A DNA stretch of 22,121 bases from Triparma columacea (Eukaryota > Sar > Bolidophyceae > Parmales > Triparmaceae), in assembly GCA_030267965.1 (NCBI GenBank), contig BRYA01000243.1, forward strand, positions 1 through 22,121, in the 5' to 3' direction. This document shows, piece after piece, positions 5,823-14,789 of the stretch (positions are counted from its first letter, which is position 1; each line of letters begins with the position of its first letter). The position numbers were made by a program, and so were the translations under genes. The notes under the pieces are model-generated. The model had not been told where the DNA came from. It saw nothing but the letters and a program-made list of their open reading frames with translations, and ran no database searches.

Positions 5823-8675
5823 TCACTCCTCATCGCTTTCCTCTTCACTGCTATCCTCATCATCCTCTTCAAGCCAGTTAAACCAACTCAACCCCTTAAT
5901 CATAACGCTTTGTTTCCCACTCGTCCATTCCCCACCCCCCTCTCCCTCATCTTCCTTATAAGCCACCTGTCCCTCCGCTTCCGCGATATCCTGTTTATAC
6001 ATAACCTTCAACATGCTAACAACAACCGGTTCCTTCCCTTTCGGGAAACCTATCTCCTTACAGAACTCCTGTACGGCGTAACAGAACTCTACCTGAGCGT
6101 CCTCACCAAGTCCATCGTCGCTAGCGATCCAGGCAAGGGCTGAACCCCACATGTCCTTGTCTGCCCACTTGCACTTAACGTCGGGTGTTGGGTTCTCGGT
6201 TTCCGTGAGTAGGTCCTTGAGGAGGTTGAAGGGGCTTAGTACCTTCTTGTTATCCTTCGCGAATTTTAGGGCTTCAGGTCCCTTGAGTTTGATGAATTCC
6301 TTGCTGAGTTCCCCCGCCTTTTCTAGGGCTTCGTCCTTGGCTTTCTTCGCAGCCTTTTCACGAGCCTCCTTATCCTTCCTATCCTTCTCCTTCTTCTCCT
6401 CTCTTTCCCTTTCTTCCTTCTCTCTCTTCTCCTTCTTCAAATCCCTCGTCTTCTCTTTCTCCATCTCCTTCTTCTCTCCCGCACCCGGTGGTGGTGGTAG
6501 TAGCATCCCGTCTTCAATAACCTTTTTCTGTTTAGGTTTGAATTCATCCATGATGCTCCTCCCCGTCGTCGTTTTCTCCTCCCTCCTTCCTTCCTCTCTC
6601 CTCTCCTCCCCCCTATCCTCCCCCCACCTTCCCCCTCCTCCTCCCCTTGGTACTCCCCATCCCTCCCCTCCAGCCCCTCTCCTTTCCCCTCCTCCTCCCT
6701 CCCTCGGTACACCCCATCCCTCCCCTCCAGCCCCTCTCCTTTCCCCTCCCCCACCTCCCCCCTCGTCGTCTCCCCACCTCCCTCCACCACCTCCACCCCT
6801 TGTAGGTTCCCCCCTCTCGGCTCTCCTAGCTTCTCTTAGTTCAAACTGCTCCCTCTGATACTCCCTATCAGCTTCCGCCGCCTGCGTGAACCTCGAGTTC
6901 TGGACGACCGGTGCCGGTCCACGAGCCTCAAACTCATCCCTCCTCCTATCCTGATACTCCCTATCAGCGTCAGCGGCAGCTGCGAACCTGGAGTTCTGAA
7001 CTTGAGGACCAGGACCTCGGGATTCGTATTCTTCACGACGCCTTTCTTGGTACTCCCTGTCTGCGTCGGCGGCTGCTGCGAACCTGGAGTTCTGGATTGT
7101 TGGTGCCGGTCCTCTTGCTTCGAATTCCTCCCTCCTTTTCTCCTGGTACTCTCTGTCAGCATCAGCCGCCTGTGCGAATCTTGAGTTTTGAATGGTAGGT
7201 GGTGGTGCCATATCTCTCGACGGTAGTCTGTTCGCCTCGTCCTCCATGGCCGCTTGCGCGAATCTTGAGTTCTGGACCACGGGTGCTGGGCCTGATATTT
7301 CCATTTCCCTAGCCCGGTCTTCAACCTCCCTCATCCTCCTCTCCTTGTGCTCCCTCTCCTCGTCCATTAGACCGGCGATCCTAGAGTTTACCTTTGGAGC
7401 CGGGGCTGCACTTCCTCCCGCGCTGAGCCTGACGGAGGTAACGTTGTTGTTGCTGTCTGTCTTAACGTCAACCCCAAGTCCCGCTGCCCTTGAGTTGACC
7501 GGTGCGGCTGCGGCCGGTCTCATCTTCTCCTTCTTGAGTCTCTTCTTCTCCTCCTTCTTCTTCCTTTCCTCCTCCTTCTTCTTAGCCTTCTCAGCACCCT
7601 TGGTTTTGACCTCACCCCAACCCTCATCGTCACCTTCCTCTGCTGCTTGTTGGTTGAATGGTGTCTCCTCCACAGTGCTCTCGGAAGGGTCGGTGGCGGC
7701 TGCGGCGGGGGCGGCGGGCGAGTCATCGTCCGACTCGTCGTCGGATGATGACGTATCGTCGGGTACGAGGGTTGGCTTTTGGGCCTGCTCGCGTGTCGTT
7801 GTCGTGACTGCCCTGGCAGATCCGAAGGGGCTAACCCTGGGCTTGTTAGCCTGGGTCGGTGCCGCCGAGGTGTTGGGACCCCTGGATGGCTGGGTGTTGT
7901 TGGATGGGCTGTTCTCCTTTGGTGGTTCAGTCCTCCTGCTCAGGTTGAGCCTTGGCCTTTCCCCCGAGGAGTTGGCCCCGCTGCTGTTGAAGCCTCCGCC
8001 TCCGCCGCCGCCGTTGCGGTCCTCGAAACCTCCCCCTCCCCTAGATCCCCTGTCCCCGAATCCTCCCCCCCCACCACCGCGATCCTCGAATCCACCCCTC
8101 GAGGATCCGAATCCTGACGATCTTGGCTCTTCGTATCCCCCTCTTGATCCGAAACCTCTGTCGCGGTCTCCGTACCCTCCCCTGGAGGATCCTCCGAAGC
8201 CTCCGTCTCTGCCTCCATCGCGGTCTCCGTACCCTCCCCTTGAGGATCCTCCGAAGCCTCCATCTCTCCCTCCTCCGTCGCGGTCTCCATATCCTCCCCT
8301 TGATGATCCGAATCCTCCTTCCCTTGATGATCCTCCGAATCCTCCTCCTTCCCTGCCTCCTTCCCTGTCTCCGTATCCTCCCCTTGATGATCCGTATCCT
8401 CCTCCACGATCACTGAATCCTCCCCCCCCACCTCCTCCACCACGATCACTAAATCCTCCTCCCCCCCCACCTCCTCCTCCCCCACCTCCCCTCCATGATC
8501 CCCCGTCGCTCCTACTAGGTTCGTCGTCTCTCCTCTTATCAGACCTTTGGAACCTACCGTCGTCACCTGCGTCGCGCTGCTTGGGAGCGTTGGGGAGGAA
8601 GTTGTCCGCAGGCTGCGCGTTGGGACCTAGGAAATCTCCTAGGCCTAACTTTATTCCTTTCTTCTTTGGTGGCAT
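5823..8675 (-). CDS. RGG-rich translation factor: eIF4B-like start, NSR repeats, C-terminal W2 domain
   Basis: Single exon, 950 aa, with ATG at 8675. The N-terminus PPKKKGIKLGLGDFLGPN resembles the K-rich, L.(D/E)FL opening of eIF4B proteins. Residues about 55-250 are Gly/Arg/Ser/Asp-rich with many RGG and GGYGDRDGG units, which suggests RNA binding. Residues about 390-610 hold seven NSR(F/I/A)(A/T) repeats; the central ones follow NSRFAAAADADREYQ.RR.E about every 33 residues. After a Gly/Arg/Glu section (GERRGAGGEGWGVPR twice) comes a long Lys/Glu coiled-coil-like stretch. The last about 180 residues match a W2 (eIF5C/eIF4G/eIF2B-epsilon) domain, ending in W...WLEEDDEDSSEEE, the acidic AA-box end typical of eIF5 and eIF4G. 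A role in translation initiation, as an mRNA and eIF scaffold in the cytoplasm, is inferred. I see no MIF4G or MA3 domain and no RRM. Confidence 0.7.
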   Translation of the reverse strand: MPPKKKGIKLGLGDFLGPNAQPADNFLPNAPKQRDAGDDGRFQRSDKRRDDEPSRSDGGSWRGGGGGGGGGGGGFSDRGGGGGGGGFSDRGGGYGSSRGGYGDREGGREGGGFGGSSREGGFGSSRGGYGDRDGGGRDGGFGGSSRGGYGDRDGGRDGGFGGSSRGGYGDRDRGFGSRGGYEEPRSSGFGSSRGGFEDRGGGGGGFGDRGSRGGGGFEDRNGGGGGGGFNSSGANSSGERPRLNLSRRTEPPKENSPSNNTQPSRGPNTSAAPTQANKPRVSPFGSARAVTTTTREQAQKPTLVPDDTSSSDDESDDDSPAAPAAAATDPSESTVEETPFNQQAAEEGDDEGWGEVKTKGAEKAKKKEEERKKKEEKKRLKKEKMRPAAAAPVNSRAAGLGVDVKTDSNNNVTSVRLSAGGSAAPAPKVNSRIAGLMDEEREHKERRMREVEDRAREMEISGPAPVVQNSRFAQAAMEDEANRLPSRDMAPPPTIQNSRFAQAADADREYQEKRREEFEARGPAPTIQNSRFAAAADADREYQERRREEYESRGPGPQVQNSRFAAAADADREYQDRRRDEFEARGPAPVVQNSRFTQAAEADREYQREQFELREARRAERGEPTRGGGGGGRWGDDEGGGGGGERRGAGGEGWGVPREGGGGERRGAGGEGWGVPRGGGGGRWGEDRGEERREEGRREEKTTTGRSIMDEFKPKQKKVIEDGMLLPPPPGAGEKKEMEKEKTRDLKKEKREKEEREREEKKEKDRKDKEAREKAAKKAKDEALEKAGELSKEFIKLKGPEALKFAKDNKKVLSPFNLLKDLLTETENPTPDVKCKWADKDMWGSALAWIASDDGLGEDAQVEFCYAVQEFCKEIGFPKGKEPVVVSMLKVMYKQDIAEAEGQVAYKEDEGEGGGEWTSGKQSVMIKGLSWFNWLEEDDEDSSEEESDEE
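6850..7510 (-). repeat. NSRF repeat array within the W2-domain factor
   Basis: Seven NSR-containing units lie within this part of the reading frame. The four most alike are about 99 bp apart (unit pattern: VQNSRFAAAADADREYQERR, then about 10 residues ending RGP). Yeast eIF4B (Tif3) also carries seven short repeats that bind RNA and the 40S subunit, but the repeat sequences are not the same, so this may be an analogy only. Confidence 0.85.
7990..8500 (-). repeat. Gly/Arg low-complexity repeats (RGG region)
   Basis: Tandem 36-60 bp units on the minus strand encode GGSSRGGYGDRDGG-type repeats and poly-Gly runs within residues about 55-250 of the W2-domain factor. RGG boxes bind RNA and are often arginine-methylated. 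The composition leaves a long open frame on the opposite strand, which I do not regard as a gene. Confidence 0.85.
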
Positions 8676-9382
8676 GTCTTTTTTCTTCTTGGTTTTTTTC
8701 TGGGGTGTTTGTGGTTTGGGTAGGGTCGGGTTGGGTAAGTGCTTTGTAGTGTGTGGGGTGTGTTTGTGGGATGTGTGTGGACATGTGTGTGTATATAGCT
8801 ATATCTTCATAAATACCCTCCAAAGATGCATACAGCTACATACACCCATATATAGCTACATACACCCACATAGATCTACATATGGCTACACATAGGTCAC
8901 CCTGGCAATGCCCTCGAAGGAATGCTCGGGACTGCTGATGACTAAATGTCTCTATATCTATATATTATAGCATCATTTTGATATAATCTAGTGTATCGTC
9001 TATGTATGTCTACCCACATATGTATATTCACACATATATAGTAGTATTTGTGCATAAAATGAGATAGTAAGATTTCACAAGCTCGTTCCCACCTTCCCCT
9101 ACCACCAATATTTAATCACTCTAATTCCCTTTATAACACATAATACAACAACTAAAAGCTTTAGATATACATTATGTACACACCCATACACACATATACC
9201 CATAAGTACCCCCATAAACTCACTAAATCAATATATATTAGAGTATATATGAGGGGCTCTCAGGGTGCCCAGTTTCTCATTTTTTCTCTTTTTTTCTCAC
9301 GCTGTTTCTCCCTTTTCTCCATTTTCTCCCTTTTCTCCTTTCCTTTGCCCACAAACTCCTCCTCCAAGAAAATATCAATAAT
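8676..9382. promoter_or_regulatory. Divergent intergenic region between the W2-domain factor and SNW1
   Basis: About 0.7 kb separates two start codons pointing away from each other, so it should hold both promoters. It is AT-rich compared with its neighbours. An imperfect 20-bp tandem repeat, unit like AGCTACATACACCCATATAT, runs at about 8829-8895. TA/CA-rich stretches follow at 9000-9050 and 9165-9250. A pyrimidine-rich block (TTTTTCTC..., 9278-9345) precedes the SNW1 start. No discrete factor site can be named with confidence. Confidence 0.55.
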
Positions 9383-11053
9383 ATGACCAGCTTATACCTA
9401 CCAGCGCCAACTAAAGCTGCACCGAACCCTACTGCTGTTAGACAACAACCTCAACAACAACAACAACAACCTACAACCACACACCCTGATTATATGACTC
9501 GTACTCAGCAGGCCCGCTCTGGCCTTCGCAAGGGAAGGTTCGTGCCTAGGTCCCTCGCTGCTTTTTCAGACGGTGGGGCGTTCCCTGAGATTCATGTCGC
9601 CCAGTTCCCTAGGAATATGGGCAACCCCAACTGGAAGAAGGCCACAACCACCAACTCTGCGGGAGTCACCTCCACGGCAATCGTCAACATTGAGGTGGGG
9701 GAGGACGGGAAGACCAGCTACGACTCCATTGTTAAGGCCGGTAGTAACACCGGTAAGAAGGTGTACACGTCATTGAAGGACATGAAGGCCAACCCGGACT
9801 CCCTAAACGTGGAGCTCCCATCAACCGAGGCCGAGGACGAGGCCGCCGCCAGGACCGCCGCCGCTCTTAGCATAATCACGAACCAAAAGGTAGCGAAGGC
9901 AAAGCCTACGAGCGTCGTCGCCCTCCAGCAGGCCACGGCTAGCCAGAAGGGTGAGGACGCCCAGTTCCTAAAATACCAGCCTGACCCGAACGCCCCCGGG
10001 TACAACCCTAACAACAAGGAGCGCGTCATCAAGATAATCTCCGCCCAACTCGACCCCATGGAGCCCCCCAAACACAAGCACCGCAAGGTCCCCGGCGGCC
10101 CGGCGGAGGACCCCGTACCTATACTACACTCACCACCTAAGAAGTTGACGGTTGAGGACCAGCAGAACTGGAAGATACCGCCGTGCATATCTAACTGGAA
10201 GAACAGTAAAGGATACACCATACCACTCGACAAGCGTCTAGCAGCGGACGGGAGGGGGATTCAAGAGAGTACTATCAACAATAACTTTGCTACGCTAAGC
10301 GAAAGTCTTTACATCGCGGAAAGACAAGCTAGGGAGGAAGTTAGAATGAGAGCGAACGTACAAAGGAAATTGAAAGTGGGGGAAAAGGAAAGGAGGGAGG
10401 CCAACTTGAGAGATCTGGCTGCACAAGCTAGGGCGGAGAGGGGTATGGGAGGTGGGGGGGGGAAGAGGGGGAAACCTGAAAGTGACGATGAAGACGACGA
10501 CGTGGGAGTTGACGTAGGGAGGGATGATGAGGAGGAGGATAGCAGAGTCGAACAAACATCCAAACAGCAACCCCCTAAACCTCCCACAACTGAAGACGTT
10601 GCTATGCAACAAAGGGATCGACTACGTGCCGAAAGGAAGAAAGAACGCGAAAGGGAAATGAGGCTCGAGAACCTGAAGGGCGGTAAGAAGCAGAAACTCA
10701 ATGAGGAAAGAGACATATCCGAGAAAATCGCCCTCGGTATCCACACGGGTGACGGTGCAAAGGGAGGTGTCGATCAAAGATTGTATAATCAAACCGGTGG
10801 TCTTGACAGCGGGTTCGGGGAGGACGATGCGTATAGTAATGTTTATAGTAAAGCGTTATTCGAACGCCAAGATGCAACCGCAAGCATATACAGACCTACT
10901 AGGGGAGAGATGGAGGTTAATCAAGATGAGGAATATGATAAACTTAAGGAAGGGGGGGAGAAGAGGTTTAGACCGGATAAAGGGTTTAAGGGGACGGATA
11001 CGGGAGGACAGAGAATTCAGAGAGATGGACCCGTGCAGTTTGAAAAAAGTTAG
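9383..11053 (+). CDS. SNW1: SNW1/SKIP (Prp45) spliceosome and transcription co-regulator
   Basis: Single exon, 556 aa, close to human SNW1 (536 aa). The protein joins the activated spliceosome (NineTeen/Prp19-associated complex) and acts as a transcription co-regulator in the nucleus. The N-terminus has a short poly-Gln run, then DYMTRTQQARSGLRKGRFVPRS and ggaFPEIHVAQFPRNMG-like sequence typical of the family. The signature SNWKN lies at about residue 270, followed by KGYTIPLDKRLAADGRG and AERQAREEVRMRA. An acidic stretch (ESDDEDDD, near 370) and a Lys/Arg/Glu helix (RDRLRAERKKERERE) lead to the conserved ERDISEKIALG and the tail LYNQTGGLDSGFGEDDAYSN. All family landmarks are present in order, so a functional gene is likely. 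Confidence 0.96.
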   Translation: MTSLYLPAPTKAAPNPTAVRQQPQQQQQQPTTTHPDYMTRTQQARSGLRKGRFVPRSLAAFSDGGAFPEIHVAQFPRNMGNPNWKKATTTNSAGVTSTAIVNIEVGEDGKTSYDSIVKAGSNTGKKVYTSLKDMKANPDSLNVELPSTEAEDEAAARTAAALSIITNQKVAKAKPTSVVALQQATASQKGEDAQFLKYQPDPNAPGYNPNNKERVIKIISAQLDPMEPPKHKHRKVPGGPAEDPVPILHSPPKKLTVEDQQNWKIPPCISNWKNSKGYTIPLDKRLAADGRGIQESTINNNFATLSESLYIAERQAREEVRMRANVQRKLKVGEKERREANLRDLAAQARAERGMGGGGGKRGKPESDDEDDDVGVDVGRDDEEEDSRVEQTSKQQPPKPPTTEDVAMQQRDRLRAERKKEREREMRLENLKGGKKQKLNEERDISEKIALGIHTGDGAKGGVDQRLYNQTGGLDSGFGEDDAYSNVYSKALFERQDATASIYRPTRGEMEVNQDEEYDKLKEGGEKRFRPDKGFKGTDTGGQRIQRDGPVQFEKS

Positions 11054-11397
11054 GGGGAGAGGTGAAGGGGTTTTAATTAAATTGTTGAAGGGGAATTATT
11101 GAAGGGTTTTTTAAGTTTTTAAGGGGGATTGATGGAACTGTAGGCGAACTGACTTTTGGTTTTTGTTAAGTAATGGTGAGCATTTTTTGGTCGGCTGATT
11201 GTATTTTTATGGGTCCGGGAAATGGGGGGATTTCGTGGAATCTTGGTTCACCAGTTTTTTGGCCACTTTTGGTGGACGAGAATAGTAGCACCTACACGAC
11301 ACTTCTGCCTAAGTGGAGTAGCTTGAAGGCTTTTTTGATAAGTTTCACATCGTAATTTGCCGCTATAAACTTACATTCGGGATAGGTTCGCTCAAAA
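11054..11397. other. SNW1 to ankyrin-MYND gap
   Basis: About 340 nt with T- and G-rich runs just after the SNW1 stop, as in a 3' UTR. A 60-codon frame at 11173-11355 shows no recognisable protein features. I see no RNA gene or repeat here. Confidence 0.5.
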
Positions 11398-12672
11398 ATG
11401 GAATTCCAATCAGAGGTACAATCGTCACACAATTCATCGGAGACCACAAATGTGACAGTATCTAGTTGGGACGATTTGACAGAAGGTCAGTCTATGTGCT
11501 TGGGGTGGGCTGATGACCAAGACTGGGATCGCATCAAGGGGTATACCAAGGAACATGGTCCTGAGGTTTTGTTCGGCGTTTATACAATGCATGTTGATGA
11601 GCAATGGAAGGTAGCTTCAGTCCTCTCTATCGCCTCTCGTCACGATAATGTTGAGATGGTCAAGCTTACCTTAGAAGCCGGCTTCGACAACAAGGAAGTC
11701 ATGTACACAGCCGCACATATGTCAATGAATAATAGTGACAATTCAACAATCTTGAGATTGCTCTTAGAACATGGACTTGACAAACGTATAATCATCTAGT
11801 ATTATGATCCGATTCTTTCTCTCTCTCCGATTGATTAGATCCTACATGGACTTGACCCTAATATGGACGTAGGATTCGAAGGGTTGGCGGAAGGCTTTTC
11901 CAACCTTTTGGTGGATGCTGTTGAAATGGGACACATTGATCAGGCCATAGCCCTTCTCGATCATGGAGCAAATGTGAACAAGATAATGGTTGACCCTAAT
12001 GGAGTTGTTGCTTCACCACTTATTTCTACTATCTGTTATGGAGAACACGACATATGCAGGCTGTTTCTCACACGCGGTGCTATCCCATCCACCAACGACG
12101 TGAATAATGTGATTAATGCCTGCGTCAGAGCGTGCAAAGGAGAAAACCCTAGGCTTAGTAGAGATGTCGCAATAAAGATGTTCACAACATTTCTTCATCT
12201 CGGAAAGCCCGATTCAGACGCGGTTCGAGACAAATTGAATTCTGTCGGGTTAGGGACCTATCACGACGGGTTAGGGTACTATCACGATCCTACAATCGCC
12301 AACATCACGAAACATTACCTTCAAGGCCGTCCCTTCTGCTGCTTCATATGCGAGGCTCTTACAGCCAAGTCACGCGACAAGCTCCTAATGTGTCCCTGTC
12401 GCAACGTCGCATACTGCTCGAGGGAGTGCCAGGTCAAGCACTGGAGGGAGCACAGGGTGCAATGCACGGGACCGCTGAACGAAAAAGGGGAGAGTGAGGC
12501 AATGGTCAAGAAAAGATCAAAGACAGGGAAGGGGATGAAGGGGGAAGGAACGGATGTGGGAGGAGCGGATGTGGGAGGAGTGGATATGGGAGTAGCGGAA
12601 GGAGCAGTTGCGACGGGGAAGAATGAGAAGAAGGACAAGAAGGGCAAGAATGGTAGGGGTAAGAAGAAGTGA
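11398..12672 (+). CDS. Ankyrin-repeat protein with MYND zinc finger, split by a short intron
   Basis: Two frames belong together: 11398-11785 and 11873-12672, with a proposed 87-nt GT-AG intron (GTATAATC...GACGTAG|GA) that has a CTAAT branch-like site and joins in phase 1. This gives 395 aa. Ankyrin-like helices flank the junction: VASVLSIASRHDNVEMVKLTL, then ILRLLLEHGLD before it and LLVDAVEMGHIDQAIALLDHGANVN after it. The MYND finger near residues 280-320 has CCFICEAL, CPC, YCSRECQVKHWREHRVQC, the full set of zinc ligands. The tail is Lys-rich with short DVGG repeats. Such proteins usually act through protein contacts, so no catalytic role is implied. Without splicing, the segment between the two parts has two in-frame stops, and a 13-bp direct repeat brackets it. 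A broken gene is therefore the alternative. Confidence 0.72.
11789..11814 (+). repeat. Copy 1 of a 26-nt dispersed repeat (inside the ankyrin-MYND intron)
   Basis: Identical over 26 nt to 14959-14984 (it begins TAATCATCTAG and ends GATCCGATT). Similarity extends upstream through AAACGT with a one-base indel, and downstream a few bases (c/gTTTC). It starts three bases after the proposed 5' splice site. Confidence 0.9.
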
Positions 12673-12842
12673 ACGATTTGGGGTGTGGAGGTGGAGGAGA
12701 ACGAGACGCAATTTAGTGTTTTTAATGTGTCAAACATTTTCATTATCAACGAAAAGATATACAATTAAATCACGGGGTGAGATTTGCATTGTTGGATATT
12801 TGGGGAAGAGTCAAGAATTAATTAAGCAAACAGGAAAGAGAG

Positions 12843-14789
12843 ATGCTGCGACTCTTCAGCAGGCATACAATCGGGTTGAGATCATCACCCCTCCGCGTTC
12901 CCACGCTTGGATTCAACCCACACGAGCCATTGTCATACCTCTTTCGGCATGGCTCCTCGAGATCCAAAGCAATTGAGCAGAATAAGAGGATAACGAAATT
13001 CGAGAGGAACAGGGATTGGAGGGGTTTGGTAAAGTACGCGGATGAGAAGAGAAACGACTTCGACAATGTCAACTGGGCTACCATGTGGAGCAAGTTGAGG
13101 GGGATGAGGAGGGAGGCAATGGTAATCAAGAACGACAAGGTGTTCAATAGGGTTCGAGAGGACTTCGAGAGGAGGTGAGACGACCAGGCGAAAGGTTGAA
13201 ATAGCACGCGCATCGCGGCATCATGTCATCATGTCATTCCAATCCTTTGGGGATTGATTACACAAGAACTTTCCTTACTAATCGTGTTGCTCGCCGTCCA
13301 ACCTTTTTCATCGCTCGCCGCTTCGCTCGCCAGGATCCAGGATGATGGGGTGGACTGGCTGGGTGTTCGCGGGGTTGCTAACGTTGTCCATGCTTATGCG
13401 GTGATGGGTATCCACGGAAGTGCATTCGTGGAAGCTGTCGAGTCTGAAGATGTTGTAACGAAGATCATGAGTGAGGGAAAACCGCAGGCAATCGCCAACA
13501 CAATATGGGCGATGGCGAGGTTGGGTCACGAAGCGCCTACTCTTGCACGAGCTATTGATAGTAAGGAAGTTGTAACGTACCTCATGAGGGAGGGAAATCC
13601 GCAGGCGATCGCCAACACAATCTGGGGGTTGGCGACGCTGGGTCATGAGGCGCCTACTCTTGCACGAGCTATTGATAGTGAGGATGTTGTAACGTACCTC
13701 ATGAGGGAGGGAAAGCTGCAGGAAATCGCCAACATAATCTGGGCGATGGCGACATTGGGTCATGAGGCGCCTTCTCTTGCACGAGCTATTGATAGTGAAG
13801 AAGTTGTAATGAAGCTCATGAGTGAGGGGAACTCGCAGGCAATCGCCAACACAATCTGGGCAATGGCGAGGTTGGGTCACGAGGCGCCTTCTCTTGCACG
13901 AGCTATTGAAAGTAAGGAAGTTGTAACAAAGCTCTTGAGGAAGGGGAACTCGCAGGAGATCGCCAACACAATCTGGGCTATGAGTAAACTCAAGTACGAC
14001 TGTCCTCGGCTAGTTCATGCGCTCGCTGGTAGTGGTTGGGAGATCATGGGGTCATGTACAGGCCAGCAAATCTCAAACACGGCCTTTGGGCTTGCTGACC
14101 TGGGTTACTTCAACGAGATGATATTTGAGCAGATTGGGAAGCACGTCAATGTTGTGATCGGGGGCAGTAATCAGCACATCTGTAATACACTTTGGGCCTT
14201 CGGTATCAGTGGACTTATTGCGAAGCACGAGGAGACGGTCAGGATACTTTGGGACGAAGCGATGAAAAGGCCTCCCGCAGAGTTTAAGAGTGAAGCTTGG
14301 ACTCAGCTTGAGATTGCTAGATTGTTTGCTAGAAGCGAGGGGGTTCATTTGGAGGTCGTTGACAATGACGGGAGGGGAGGTAATAGAAGCGAAATGATGG
14401 AACGGGCTGCAAACGAAAACGTCACTAATAACCCCGCTACAAAATTTGAGCGTGACACAGCAAATGATCTTAAGCGTTTCGGGTTCAGCGGATTTGAGAC
14501 GGAGGTTACACCGCTCGATAACAGAGAGGGAGGTAACCTGCTCAAGATTGATATTGCATGGAAGAAGGAGAAGGTGGCGTTGGAGTTGGACGGTCCCTCC
14601 CACTTTCTCTCCCCTAGCAATGAAAGAGACGGTACAACGAAGGCAAAGAAGAGGCTCCTCAAGTCACTCGGATGGAAGGTACTGAATATGTCCTACTTGC
14701 AAAATATGAAGTATGGGAAGCTGAGCGACAAAAACAAGAAGGAGATCATTGTTGATTGGCTGAAAAAGTGTGGTGTGAAGCCAGTGTAG
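12843..14789 (+). CDS. Organellar RNA-binding protein with OPR/FASTK-like repeats and C-terminal RAP domain
   Basis: Two exons, 12843-13174 and 13334-14789, with a 159-nt intron (GAG|GTGAGA to CGCCAG|G) in phase 2, give 595 aa. The N-terminus MLRLFSRHTIGLRSSPLR is basic, Ser-rich and free of acidic residues, which fits a mitochondrial presequence; it lacks the ASAFAP-type plastid motif of diatoms. Residues about 160-400 hold helical repeats of the form QAIANTIWAMA.LGHEAP.L, five of them exactly 39 residues apart, followed by divergent ones (QQISNTAFGLADLGY, QHICNTLWAFGISGL). The C-terminus is a RAP domain: LLKIDIAWKKEKVALELDG, PSHF, then LGWKVLNMSYL. Proteins with this architecture stabilise, cleave or help translate organellar transcripts. 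The exon-1 segment (NWATMWSKLRGM...FNRVREDFERR) leads smoothly into IQDDGVDWLGVRGVANVVHA, which supports the splice. Confidence 0.88.
13455..14000 (+). repeat. Five tandem 117-bp (39-codon) repeats in the RAP-domain gene
   Basis: The landmark ATCGCCAACA recurs at 13491, 13608, 13725, 13842 and 13959, every 117 bp. The copies are highly alike at the DNA level (long shared runs such as GGTCA(C/T)GA(A/G)GCGCCT), so the array expanded or was homogenised recently, unlike the older divergent repeats after 14000. Confidence 0.93.

Noticed and set aside
6151..6858. 235-codon Ser/Phe/Pro-rich frame on the plus strand
   Set aside because: Antisense shadow of the Lys/Glu-rich part of the same gene, with no domain.
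7192..8895. 567-codon open frame on the plus strand opposite the W2-domain factor
   Set aside because: It mirrors the Gly/Arg-rich codons of the real minus-strand gene and translates to Pro/Ser/Leu low-complexity. The minus-strand frame has recognisable domains and this one has none.
11786..11838. 53-nt intron GTATAA to TTAG in the ankyrin-MYND gene
   Set aside because: The splice dinucleotides are fine, but the length shifts the frame by one base. The 87-nt version ending at 11872 keeps it.
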